Shown piece after piece: positions 1-10,345 of a stretch of DNA of 64,000 nucleotides. A program made the translations under genes and the position numbers. Positions within the stretch are counted from its first letter, which is position 1. Every line of letters starts with the position of its first letter. This DNA comes from Tenrec ecaudatus (taxonomy: Eukaryota > Chordata > Mammalia > Afrosoricida > Tenrecidae): positions 258,120,812 through 258,184,811 of the forward strand of contig NC_134531.1 of the NCBI RefSeq assembly GCF_050624435.1. Direction: 5' to 3'. The notes beneath the pieces were generated by a model. The model saw only the letters and a list, made by a program, of their open reading frames with translations, did no database searches and was not told where the DNA came from.

Positions 1-448
1 CTTCACAATCAGTGTTCTTTCCACTACAGCACATCTTCTCCTCTAAGATCTTCTTGGACACTGACGAGAGAATAGAGCATCAGTAGAAGATGTGGCTGCA
101 CAATGGCATCATTTGCAATTCCAAATGCAGACTCAATGGAGAAAACAAATCTAGGTACCACAAACTTAAAAAGCCTAAGTTCAGTTATGACATCTGCTGT
201 CAGTCCTAATCTCCCCTTCATATCTCCAAAACAACACTTTTTAAGCTTCATGAGGCTAAAGAGACCCTAGTGTTATTTTCTCCTGAACTATTTACATAAT
301 CAAGGGCTCTTTGAAAGTTTATTTTAAAGATTCTATTCCCTTTTCATTCCGTTTTGCACAAAGCTTTGAGCTGCTCGTATAATCACTAAATCAAGACTAG
401 GATATAGAGATTGCTCTGCAGAGTGGAAGAGTTAAGACTTCCTTTCTT
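1..448. other. Unassigned sequence
   Basis: No gene, RNA or repeat recognised. The short minus-strand frame near 24-251 has no family features. Bases 437-448 are the left TSD of the next element. Confidence 0.4.
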
Positions 449-689
449 TCTTTTTTTTAAATCATTTTATTGTGGACTTGTACAACTCTTATCATAATCC
501 ATATATACATCCATTGAGTCAAGCACATTTGTGTATTTGTTGCCATCATCATTCTCAAAACATTTGCTTTCCACTTAAGCCCCTGTTATCAGCTCCTCAT
601 TCTGCCCCCTCCCATCCCTCCCCTCCCCCTCCTTCACAAACCCTTGATAATTTATAAATTATTATTTTCTCATGTCTCACACTGACAGC
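449..689 (-). mobile_element. L1 3' end, 5'-truncated
   Basis: About 240 bases of the L1 3' UTR terminus, read on the minus strand: poly(T) at left, then attttattgtggacttgtac and the C-rich block. It is flanked by a perfect 12 bp TSD acttcctttctt at 437-448 and 690-701, typical of target-primed insertion. Confidence 0.93.
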
Positions 690-1005
690 ACTTCCTTTCT
701 TGTACTAACCCTGAAAACATAACTTGAACTAACAAGGAAGCAGTAACTAAGGATTTGTGCCAAATAACTACAACTTAGTCGTCCCTATTGATAAATAAGT
801 GAAATACAATTATCTGATTCCCCTTAGGAAATTTTCACATATTGTCATACTCGTGATTATTTGGTGAAATTGGACTAGAAAAATTCTGTTTATTGTGCCA
901 GATAGCTTGACTATTAAAATAGAATGATGAACTTGGGAGGAAATGAAGGAAGGAAAGTATGGGCATCTATTTCCAACGAATTTCCAAAGAAAGTGATCCT
1001 TCTAA
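690..1005. other. Unassigned sequence
   Basis: Nothing recognised apart from the right TSD copy at 690-701. Confidence 0.4.
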
Positions 1006-1205
1006 GGAGCCCTGGGGATAGAGTTGGTTAAGTATTGAGTTGCTGAGCACAAGGCCAGAGTCTCAAGCCCATCAAGGAACAAAATAAGGCCTTCTTCTCC
1101 ATAAGGGTATATAGCCTTAGAAACCCAAAGAGGTAGTTCTACCTTGTCCAAAATGGTCTCTGTGGGTCGAAACTAATTTGGTGGTAGTGACTTTGGCTTT
1201 TTCGC
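1006..1205 (+). mobile_element. AfroSINE (tRNA-derived SINE)
   Basis: Starts ggagccctgg, the degenerate tRNA head, continues with taaggccttcttctccataa and the tail block ggtagttctaccttgtcc, and ends in a TGG/TTT-rich tail. It is diverged but co-linear with the other SINE copies in the window. Confidence 0.85.
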
Positions 1206-1904
1206 TTCAATGGTCCCCACATCGATATTTCCATTTAACAGATAGTGTGGACAATACTCACTCTTTGCAACGTTAAGGGACAAGAAAGACTAAGGCAACC
1301 ACTAAAACATATGCCTCTAGGAACAAAGTAAATGGTCTAGAATATTCATCATAATCACATCCCAAGGTATTCTATGGAAACATACTGCAGCGGTCCAGGA
1401 AATGAGCACCTGCCCTAATTTTGAATAAGAACTCCCATGTTCTGCTGCATGATATTAAATGAATGTAGGTGATGTATAAAATGTTTGACAATGGTTCAAA
1501 AGTAAGAGAAAACTTCATTAACTTGCAAAATAAATGCAATTTCAACCTCAACTTGCTCTTTGTCAAAAAATTATGTATTCCTATACATAAATCATAAGCC
1601 CACTAAGCACAGCCTTGTCATCTGACACTGATCTCTTCTCTTGAGTCATTATTCAAGTTCTCAGTTATGAAAGATAATGGTGACATTTTTTGCTAAAAAA
1701 AAAAAAAGAACTCATTTTAATTTTAATTTCTACCCATCATGCATTTTAAACTGGCAACGTGGGTGTCTTAAACCTGGAGAAGCCGGGCTAAGGGGAAAAA
1801 TGGAAAGAAAGAAGAGGAGACACCAGTCAAGCCCGAGAAGGCCCAAGGGTACGCAAAGTTGATCAAGCCCGAGAAGGCCCGAGCTCTTGTCCCATTTGAA
1901 GGCA
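1206..1904. repeat. Unassigned, with a short direct repeat
   Basis: No gene recognised. Holds an A run near 1695-1706 and an exact 18-base direct repeat tcaagcccgagaaggccc at 1827-1844 and 1863-1880, 36 bases apart. Confidence 0.5.
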
Positions 1905-2095
1905 CGCGGCCTGATGACCCAATGGTTAACCCAAAGGCTGATAGTTAAATCCACCAGCTGCTCCCTAAGAGGAAGATGTGGCTGTCGGTTTCTTTAATTT
2001 ACAGCATCAGAAACCCTGTGGAGCCGTGCAACTCTATCGCAGTTCAACTCTTTCTCGACAAGTTGGAATACACTCAGTGGGTTTGGGATCATGCA
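1905..2095 (+). mobile_element. AfroSINE, diverged
   Basis: Contains ccaatggttaacccaaaggc, then ccaccagctgctccc, gaagatgtggctgtcggttt and cagaaaccctgtggagccgt, matching the tRNA-related head, body and tail order of AfroSINEs with indels. Confidence 0.75.
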
Positions 2096-2540
2096 AGTAT
2101 TTGATCATTAAATTCTCAACTTTGATGGGAAAAAAGAGCAGAGACTGTATTCATTTCGCATATGCTTAGCTCTGGTTTGCCAAGATGATTTCTGAATATC
2201 AAAATTCTTTTCACATGGAGATGTACAAAGACTGCCTGTTGGTCTTATAAAAGATAGGAATTGAGCCAAAATGCTCTCAGGGTAGGTTGGCAGGGGATCC
2301 AGAAAGGTATATTGCCATTTACGTAGCTGTTTAAGCTAATTTAGCTAGAAACCCTGACAAAATAACGAGTTACTTGGTGATTGCTCCTTTGGAGATGCAG
2401 GATTTTAAGGAGAGTAGAAAGGTGTTCTGCTCTTGATAACACTTTCCTTCCAAGGTAACTCCCCAGTGAGGCAGCCTGCCAGCATAATGCATGTCTCGCT
2501 GAGCAACACACGGGGATTCACTTAGCAACATTGGACTCAT
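2096..2540. other. Unassigned sequence
   Basis: No gene or repeat recognised. Confidence 0.35.
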
Positions 2541-2755
2541 TGTGAAACACTTCGGAGTAATTAGGCCTTTGAGGTATTTTAATCTGGCAGTACTAGAAGT
2601 CTGTGACATTAGACAGTAAGAGTTGAGAGCAGATCACACCCAGGGGAAAAATATTCTTACAATGCGGGATGAGATGTATGATTAGTTCCTTGCACAGTTC
2701 TTGAAATAAGGGCTATTATTGCACTAAATTTGGGGAAATGGTAAATATTGATAAG
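2541..2755 (+). repeat. Diverged direct duplication, copy 1
   Basis: About 200 bases that recur at an offset of 513-520. Shared anchors are gagatgtatg (2671), ccttgcaca followed by ttcttgaaat, and tttggggaa (2729) followed by tggtaaatattgat. Identity is roughly 70-75% by eye. Family unknown. Confidence 0.7.
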
Positions 2756-3063
2756 GCTTTTTCCACAGGGAACTTCCAAATAAGGCCGATATTTTTTATA
2801 CATGTTTTTGCCCCTGAGGCTATCTTTTAGAAGATACAATGAGACTAAAAGGAGACTACGCTTAGCAAAGAAATATGTAAACAGACAGCCACAGAACCAG
2901 GATCAATGCATTCTATCACCCTGCCCACAATCTTCCAAACCCTAAAGCTTTATTAAGGTTTAGAGGCACGCAAGGAACAAAACTCTGTTAATAATTCTGA
3001 GGGGAAATGCAGATTTGTCTTCTAATTGAGCTAGATATTTAAAAGATGATACATTGTTATGTT

Positions 3064-3283
3064 TATAAGTATGCTGAAGGCTATTTCTTTGAAGTATTTT
3101 CATCTGACAATGCTAAACGTCTGATATTGGACAAGAAGCATTGAGAACACATAACACACGGGACAGAAAAAATATATATATATGAGATGTATGGTTCGTA
3201 CCTTGCACATTTCTTGAAATTAGATCCGTAATTACACTGAATTTGGGGAATTGGTAAATATTGATAGAATTGAGTCAGAAGAA
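3064..3283 (+). repeat. Diverged direct duplication, copy 2
   Basis: Second copy of the 2541-2755 segment, with a short (AT)n at 3172-3182. About 310 bases of unassigned sequence (2756-3063) lie between the copies. Confidence 0.7.
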
Positions 3284-3855
3284 TTGGAATAATGGAGGGC
3301 ACGAGGCTGAGCCAATTATCTTTTAAGACCATTGTTCCTGGATGAGGTTTACTGAATATAACTTCCATTCATCCACTCGGTATCCACTCAGTCAATCTTC
3401 AAAAGGTGTTCATTCTACATATCCTATGTATGATGCTCCAGGCAGCAATCTAAGCTGCCAGAAATACAAGTTGGATATAGTTTCTGCCATTAAGGAGTTC
3501 ACTAAGCTATTGGCCTCCCTTGTAGCGCCTAGGATTTTGCAAATTAAAGAGATTAAGCCTAGGTAAAATAAAATAACAAAGTTGATGGACAAAATGACTG
3601 ATCATCTAAAGTAACAGTGTCACTTGGCTAAATGAAAATCCTAATTCTAAAATGCATGATTTTCAATTCCTCTATGAAATACCCATTGTGTGAAAGGTAA
3701 ATCAGTTCAGTAAAAATGCACTGTAATTAAAAAATAAAAACAAAGTCGAAATGAATATGTGTGTATATTAATATATATGCATACCTAAACATAAACAGAG
3801 GTAATCTACCTTTTTATCATTGAGTTGGTGAAAGAGAATCTTGTATCTATACTAA
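3284..3855. other. Unassigned AT-rich sequence
   Basis: No gene or repeat recognised. Confidence 0.35.
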
Positions 3856-3962
3856 AATATCTAACCGAAAGCAAACTCGCTGCCATAGAGTCAATGACTC
3901 TATGAGACCCCAGAAGACAGGGTAGAATTGCCCCTGTGAGTATCTGAGGGAGAAACTCCTCT
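3856..3962 (-). mobile_element. AfroSINE 3' half
   Basis: Minus-strand SINE tail: cgctgccatagagtcaatga, then agacagggtagaattgcccc and ctgagggagaaactcct. The other half of a minus-strand SINE is found at 8452-8545, across the L1. Confidence 0.8.
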
Positions 3963-5741
3963 TTTTTAAGTTCATGGAGTTTTTATTTCTTTTTTTGTGT
4001 TGGTTTTTTGTTGTTGTTGTTGTTTTTAAATCATTCTATTAGGGGCTCATACAAATCATCATAATCCATACATACATCAATTGTGTGAATCACATTTGTA
4101 CATTCATTGCCCTCATCATTCTCAAAACATTTGCTCTCCACCCAAGCCCCTGGCATCAGGTCCTCATTTTTCCCCTCCCTCCCCAGTTGCCCCTCCCTCA
4201 CGAACCCTTGATAATTTATAAATTATTATTTTGTCATTTCTTGTTCTGTCCCATGTCTCCCTTCCCCCACTTTTCTGTTGTCTGTCCCCCAGGGAGAAGG
4301 TCACATGTAGATCCTTGAAATCGATTCCCCCTTTCTAACCCACCCTCCTTCTACCCTCCCAGTATTGCCACTCCCACCACTGGTCCTGAGGGGACATCCT
4401 CCCTGGATTCCCTGTTTCCAGTTCCTATCTGTACAAGTGTATATCCTCGGGTCTAGCCAGACTTGCAAGGTAGGATTCAGATCACGAGGGGGGCGGGGAG
4501 CATTAAGGAACTAGAGAAAAGTTGTATTTTTCATCATTGCTAAATTGCACTCTGACTGGCTCTTCTCCTCCCTAAAACCCTTCTGTAAGGGGATGTCCAG
4601 TGGCCTACCAATGGGTTTTGGGTCTCCACTTGCTACTCCCCCCGTCATTCACTATGGTAAGATTTTTTGTTCTGATGATGCCTGATACATGATCCTTTTG
4701 ACACCTTGTTATCACACAGGCTGGTGTGTTTCTTCCATGTGGGCTTTATTGCTTCTGATCTAGATGGCCGCTTGTTTACCTTCAAGCCTTTAAGACCCCA
4801 GACGCTATATCTTTTGATAGCCGGAAACCATCAGCTTTCTTCACCCCATTTGGTTGTTCACCCTCTTTGTCTTCAGCGGTTGTGTCGGGAAGATGAGCAT
4901 CATAAAATGCCAATTTAATAGAAGAAAGTATTCTTGCATTGAGGGAGTATTTGAGTGGAGGTCCAATGTCCTTCTGCTACCTTAATTCTAAACCTATAAA
5001 TATATGCACATAGATTTCCCCATCCTCGTGTATAAATATATTTGCATATGTATATGTCTTTATCTAGATCTCTATAAATGCCCTTTGCCTCCCAGCTCTT
5101 TCCTCTATTTCCTTGACTTTCCTCCTGTCCCACTATCATGCTCAGTCCCACCAGGGTTTCAGCAATTCCTCTTAGTTACATTACCCTTGATCATGCTCAA
5201 CCAGGCCTTCTATACCCTCCTCACCATGGATTTGTATCACTTGTTCCCTTGTCCCTGGGTTTATTAACACAACTATCTTTCCTCCCACCTCCCCTTCTCC
5301 CATGTCCCTGCGGAATTGTCGATCCCATTGTTTTCTCCTCCAATTGTTCATCCAGCATCTCTTATTTAGACAGACCTGCGGAGATAATAACATGCACAAA
5401 AACAAATCAGAGCAAAACCAAGCAACAATATACAATAACAACAACAACAACAACAAACCAATGACAAAAAAGCAAAACAAAACACAATAAGAAAGAAAAG
5501 CTTGTAGTTAGTTCAAGGATTGTTTGTTGACCTTTAGGAGTGTTTTCCAGTCCAGTCTGTTGGGGCACCATGCCCTGGCCCCAAAGTACACCTTCAGCAT
5601 TCCCTGGGAACTCGCCGCTCTATTCTCTTGCTGTTCTGTTGCACCCCCTTAATGTTTTGCCTCGGTGTGGCGGGATCTGATCGGGTTTAATTCCCACACT
5701 GTGTCTCTGGTGTTGTCCCTTATAAGGCTATGGGTCAGCGA

Positions 5742-5960
5742 GGGGCATCATGTCTCATAGTGGGGCCGGCCATGTGGTCCTCTCTGTCGACTGACTCCTC
5801 TAATTGGGAACATCGACCTCACGACCTGGTGGGCCATGATGTGCTCCACTCTCTCCCCTCCCCCTTCATCTGCTCCCGTGCGCTCTGATCAGATAAGTCC
5901 CTCTTCTGGAGCTGTAAATTCAGTGCCGTCCTTTGAAATAAATTTTTCTGAGGGGAGGAG
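5742..5960 (-). pseudogene. Broken copy of a small open frame in the L1 3' UTR
   Basis: Minus-strand reading gives FQRTALNLQLQ, then DLSDQSAREQMKG, before a 1-base deletion. It is homologous to the intact frames at 34248-34511 and 51790-52018 (DQSTREQMKG core). Function unknown; the start is not defined in this copy. Confidence 0.55.
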
Positions 5961-6388
5961 CAGGTGTCCACTTAATAGGTGGTGTTGGGGCCGGTCCCCC
6001 AGACCTCTCCACTGGTTCCCTACTCCATGCCGACATGTTGCATTCACATCTTGGGGCACCAGATTGAAGTCTGGTCCCCTTTTCCCTGTGGAGACACAAG
6101 GAATACTCTCCCCTTGGGTGGGTTAGTGCTTGTGCCCCCACTATCCTTTTCTTTTTATTATTATTGTTTTTTTTTCCTTTCCCCACCTCCTTTTTAGTTG
6201 TCTACCGTTTGTATCCCTATATTTGGTCCGGTCCCTGCCATATTACCTGGTCCTCACCCCAGGAATGTTTGTATACCATACTTTTTCCCTATGCCCCTTC
6301 TGCCTTTTTTTTTTAAAGCTTACCTCAGCAGCCTTTGCATTCTTTCCATCTTTAAGTCAATGCTATCTTGATGTCTGTTTTCTCTTTT

Positions 6389-7405
6389 TTACCCTCTGGG
6401 TGAGGTTGTTCTATGTGGTGGTCTCTTATTTATACTTTGTGAGTGTTGTTCTTCTGCCCATACTAGGTCGGCAGGGATCTTTTGTAGATTTGGGTTTCTT
6501 CTGATGCATTCTTTGAGATTTTCCTTGTCTGGGAAGACTCTTAATTCTCCATCTATCTTGATCGATAATTTGGCTGCGTAGAGTATTCTTGGGTTTGCAT
6601 TGTTTCCTTCAATTTTTAGAATATGTTACTCCACTTTCTCCTCTTATTCATAGTTTCTGCTGATAGGTCTGAGCATATTCTTATTTGGGAACCTTTATAT
6701 GTAATTGGTTGTTTTTCCCTAGCTGCTCTCATGATTTTCTCCTCTTTCTCAGAGTTGGATAATTTAACTCTTATGTGCCTTGGTGACTTCTTGGGATTCA
6801 GTCTAGCTGGGGTTCTCTCAGCCTCCTGAATGGTTGCCTGGTTTCATTCATTAATCTGGGGAAGCTTTCCTCCAAGAATTCTCTCACTGTTGTTGCAGAT
6901 GTTGTGTCTTCCTCCGGTAAGCCAATAATTCTAATGTTGTTCCACTTCATAGCATCAGACATAGCTCTTAAGTTTTCATCAGCTTCTCTGATGACCTTAT
7001 TAGATTTTTGTTCGCGTTTGTTAAAGTCTGGTTGGCTGTCCTCCAAGTCACTGATGTGGTTCTCTGATTCCTCCAGACAATTCCCAAGGTCCGTGGGTCT
7101 GCTACTGTTTTTTTTTTTTATCTCCTCCCTAAGCTCCTGTATTTTTCTTTGGTTTGTGGCTTTTACCTCTTCTATAATTTCATCCTTTTTCTCTATTGTT
7201 TCCCTCATGTCTTTTATGACTCCAAGTAGCATTCTGAAAATATCTTTCTATGGCAGCTCAATGTCTGCTTCTTCTATGCATGTAATTATGTTCAGGAAAT
7301 CTTCTGCCATTGCCTTTTGTTTCTCCCGTTTTTTGTTGTTGTTTTTTTTTTTCCGTTGAGGTTGTTGGGGCTGATGGCTGTTGTTTTAGAGGAACCAGGT
7401 GCCAT
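6389..7405 (-). pseudogene. L1 ORF1 (RNA-binding chaperone), disrupted
   Basis: L1 ORF1p is a trimeric coiled-coil RNA-binding protein that packages L1 RNA. The start ATG is at 7405-7403 (MAPGSSKTTAISP) and the stop TAA at 6391-6389 (HRTTSPRG-stop). The span of ~338 codons is the usual mammalian ORF1p length. Domains in order: a basic N-terminus, a coiled coil (KKDEIIEEVKATNQ region, Lys/Glu heptads), the RRM motif NNIRIIGLPEE with REFLEESFPRLMNE, and a C-terminal domain (HIRVKLSN, then ITYKGSQIRICSDLSAE). It is dead: a stop and frameshift after about codon 37, a stop just before the coiled coil, and a frameshift near 6830. It ends in the spacer where ORF2 should begin. Confidence 0.92.
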
Positions 7406-7918
7406 TTTGCAGGGAGTCTGAGAGCACTGGCTCTCTCTGGGAGACTTGTGGGAATGCTTCTTCAAACTGCCTACAGCTAATTTCACTATGGAATTAACCT
7501 ACCACTTTATCCTCCTGTGGCGTCCCTCTCAGGGGACTGACCGAGAAGGCTGGTGAGTTGCCTGCTTTGGTGTTGCAGAGGTTGGGCAGAGGTTCCTGCA
7601 GCAGCTTGTAAGGTTGAGGAGGTTGACTGAGCTACCTTAAGAGCCCGCACACATGCAGGAATTCCCCTGTAAGATGTTGAGCAGAATATCCCCTGATGGA
7701 GGTCGTAGGACCTTCTCCAGCCTCAGGCTAGCTACACAAGGTGGAGCCCACCTACCTAGGTGTGGCACAGGTGTAAATGCCCTTGGATAAGGGGAGTGGT
7801 CTGAAGGTTAGCAGTAGTGTGTGAGAGACCAAGAAAGAGACAACGAAAAGAAAAATAACATTAAAAAGCAAGCCCGCTGAGGCTGTGGAGGGCAGGGGAG
7901 GGGGCAATATAGTGAAGA

Positions 7919-8205
7919 GATGGAAACAAACACAGCAATGTAGCTGAGTCCGATCCCTGCCGGTGGAGTTGCAAGGGTTTAATCCCTGCCCCGAGGTGGC
8001 AGCATCAAGCTGTGGTTCTGTTGAGAAAATGCCCCTGCGCTGCCCTCCAAGACCGAGGGGGAGTGGGGGAAGAGAGAGGAGATGGAAACAAGAGCAACAA
8101 TGTAGCTGAACCCCAATGCCTGCCTGTGGAGCTGCAAGGGTCCAGTCCCTGGCCAAGGCAGGTGGTGGAAAACAGTGGCTGTGTTGAGACCAAGCCACCC
8201 TACAG
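7919..8205 (-). repeat. Two ~162 bp tandem units in the L1 5' UTR
   Basis: tggaaacaaacacagcaatg (7921) recurs as tggaaacaagagcaacaatg (8083), a 162-base period, followed in both by tgtagctga, a g(t/c)tgcaaggg block and a ctgtgttgag-like block. Tandem promoter monomers are known in rodent L1 5' UTRs. Calling these monomers is an inference. Confidence 0.7.
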
Positions 8206-8451
8206 GCTCCAAATGGTCAAGGCTCCAGTAAAGACACTGACGGGGCCAAAGTCAAGCCCCAGCCGGCCTTCACTGAGGTAAGCCAAAAGCCCCCAGCCCC
8301 TCAAAACCCTGTGGGTCTGTGCCTACTTATCTTTATGATGCTCCTCCTGCAATCCAGCAGTGTTGAATTTTCCTCTAAGCAACTCTCCTGGGCTGAATTC
8401 TGCGGAATCCCTCTGGTATGTGTTACACCATCCCCATCTTCCTGAAAATCC

Positions 8452-8545
8452 CTGAGACTGCAACTCTTATGGAACTAAAAAGCTCTGTTTATCCTCTGTG
8501 GAGTGTCTGGTGGTTTCAAACTGCTGGCCCACCAAGGCTCCAAGA
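8452..8545 (-). mobile_element. AfroSINE 5' half
   Basis: ctgagactgcaactctta, then ggtggtttcaaactgctggc and accaaggctcc: the minus-strand SINE body and head. Together with 3856-3962 it would make one SINE interrupted by the L1. A separate SINE cannot be excluded. Confidence 0.7.
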
Positions 8546-8609
8546 TGTCATTAAAGTGTCATTAAAATCAGTCTTAGAACATTAAAAATGAAATTCACTA
8601 AATAAAATG

Positions 8610-8643
8610 TTTAACCATTTTATCGGGGGCTTGTATAACTCTT
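8610..8643 (-). mobile_element. L1 3' end fragment (left part, also TSD copy)
   Basis: tttaaccattttatcggggg followed by cttgtataactctt is an L1 3' terminus. The same 34 bases with two changes reappear at 9723-9756, bracketing the nested L1. Confidence 0.8.
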
Positions 8644-9722
8644 TTTTTTTTTTTTAGTTTTCTCTCTCCTTTTATTTTTTTTAAACATTTTATTAAGGGC
8701 GAATACAACTCTTATCACAATCCATACATATACATACATCAATTGTATAAAGCACATCTGTACATTCTTTGCCCTAATCATTTTCAAAGCATTTGCTCTC
8801 CACTTAAGCCCTTTGCATCAGGTCCTCTTTTTTGTCCCCTCCCTCCCTGCTCCCTCCTCCCTCATGAGCCCTTGATAATTTATAGATTATTATTTTGTCA
8901 TATCTTGCCCGATCCGGCGTCTCCCTTCACCCCCTTCTCTGTTGTCCATCCCCCAGGGATGAGGTCACATGTAGATCCTTGTAATCGGTTCCCTCTTTCC
9001 AACCTACTCACCCTCTACTCTCCCAGTATCGCCCCTCACACCCCTGGTCCTGAAGGCATCATCCACCGTGGATTCCCTGTGCCTCCAGCTCCTATATGCA
9101 CCAGTGTACAGCCTCTGCTCTATCCAGACTTGCAAGGTAGAATTTGGATCATGGTAGTTGGGGGGGAGACAGCATCCAGGATGTGGGGGAAAGCTGTATT
9201 CTTCATCGGTGCTACATAGCGCCCTGACTGACTCATCTCCTCCCCTATACCCCTGTGTGAGGGGCTCTCTAGTGGCCGACAAATGGGCTTTGGGTCTCCA
9301 CTCTGCACTTCCCCCTTCATTCACTATGGTATTTTTTTTTTATGATGCCTTATACCTGATCCCTTTGGCACCTCGTGATCGCACAGGCTGGTGTGTTTCC
9401 CCCATGTGGGCTTTGTTGCTTCTGAGCTAGATGACCACTTGTTCACCTTTAAGCCTTTAAGACTCCAGACACTATCTTTTTTGATAGCTGGGCACCATCA
9501 GCTTTCTTCGCCACATTTGCTGATGCACCCATTTGTCCTCGGCGATCGTCTCATGGAGGTGTGCAGCCAATGATATGAGTTTTTGTTCTTTGATGCCTGA
9601 TAACTGATCCCTTCGGGACCATGTGATCACATAGGCTGGTGTGTTCTTCCATGTGGGCTTCGTTGCTTCTGAGCTCGATGGCCGCTTGTTTATCTTCAAG
9701 CCTTTAAGACCCCAGACACTAT
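8644..9722 (-). mobile_element. L1 3' UTR, nested in an older L1 tail
   Basis: Poly(T) near 8644-8657, then the 3' UTR on the minus strand, truncated at 9722. It carries two copies of a ~248-base tandem unit (gatgcct at 9344 and 9592; aggctgg at 9385 and 9633). It lies between 34 bp duplicates (8610-8643, 9723-9756). That length is long for a TSD but the bracket is clear. Confidence 0.88.
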
Positions 9723-9782
9723 GTTTATCCATTTTATTGGGGGCTTGTATAACTCTTATCACAACACATACATCCATAGATC
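9723..9782 (-). mobile_element. L1 3' end fragment (right part)
   Basis: Continuation of the interrupted L1 tail: ttgggggcttgtataactct, then tatcacaacacatacatcca. Confidence 0.75.
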
Positions 9783-9784
9783 CC

Positions 9785-9995
9785 CTAAAAAATTTTTATA
9801 AATTATCAAGGGTTCATGGGGGGCAGGGAGGTAGAATGAACTGATACCAAGGGCTTCAGTAGAAAGAAAATGTTTCTAAAAAAAGATAATGGCAACATAT
9901 GTAAGTGTGCTTTACACAATGGATGGATGTATGGATTGTGATAAGAGTTGTATACGCCCCTAATAAAATGATTTTTTTCTAAAGTGCAATAAGAG
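9785..9995 (+). mobile_element. L1 3' end, opposite orientation
   Basis: ataaattatcaagggttcat, then gatggcaacat-like text (ataatggcaacatatgtaag) and cccctaataaaatg at the right end. It abuts the minus-strand tail 3' region to 5' region, giving an inverted pair. Confidence 0.85.
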
Positions 9996-10099
9996 CACCC
10001 AATAAAATGATTTAAATAAATAATAAAAATCATTCTTAGATGAATTTCTAGCTTGGGGGACTAAGGCCGAGTAGAAAGCGCACTAAATTGAGAGCCTCA

Positions 10100-10345
10100 G
10101 TGTGTACTCATACTCTAACCATAACTGATGAACACATTCAGGTTCTAACTGAAAAGACAGAGCTTCGAGTCCACCTCAAGGTACACCAGAGGAAAGATCT
10201 GCTGACCTACTTCCAACAATCAATCGTTGAAAACCCTATAGAACATGATTCTACTCTGATGCACACGGTTGTCATGAGTAAGAGGAGACTTAATAGCAAT
10301 ATCATTGAGGCATCAGTTTGCTTCACTGTGAAACCCAAAGAATAG
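10100..10345 (+). mobile_element. Old AfroSINE-related copy
   Basis: Diverged SINE body: cagaggaaagatctgctgac, then cgttgaaaaccctatagaac and tctactctgatgcacacg. An 85-codon frame across it is fortuitous. Confidence 0.65.

Larger units (their letters stand above)
3963..8451 (-). mobile_element. L1 with 5' UTR, ORF1 and 3' UTR but no ORF2
   Basis: Minus-strand L1. The 3' end with a (TTG)n-interrupted poly(T) is at 3963-4030. A 2.2 kb 3' UTR follows to about 6275. The last ~45 bases of ORF2 (ending cttacctcagcag) join directly, near 6325-6335, to the ORF1/ORF2 spacer. ORF1 is at 6389-7405 and a 5' UTR extends to ~8450. In the L1 at 14.9-20.7 kb the same two points are ~3.9 kb apart, so all of ORF2 except its tip is missing. 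The flanks ctgagggagaaactcct (3944-3960) and ctgagactgcaactctt (8452-8468) look like a diverged TSD inside an AfroSINE. This resembles the ORF1-only half-L1 (HAL1) architecture, but a deletion after insertion is equally possible. Confidence 0.88.

Noticed and set aside
5138..5464. A 108-codon frame with a poly-Thr/Asn end
   Set aside because: L1 3' UTR plus its internal (AAC)n-like stretch.
7752..8198. A 148-codon minus-strand frame
   Set aside because: It is the tandem repeat of the L1 5' UTR read through; the protein repeat mirrors the DNA repeat.
10088..10345. An 85-codon frame
   Set aside because: Overlaps a diverged SINE; no protein family features.
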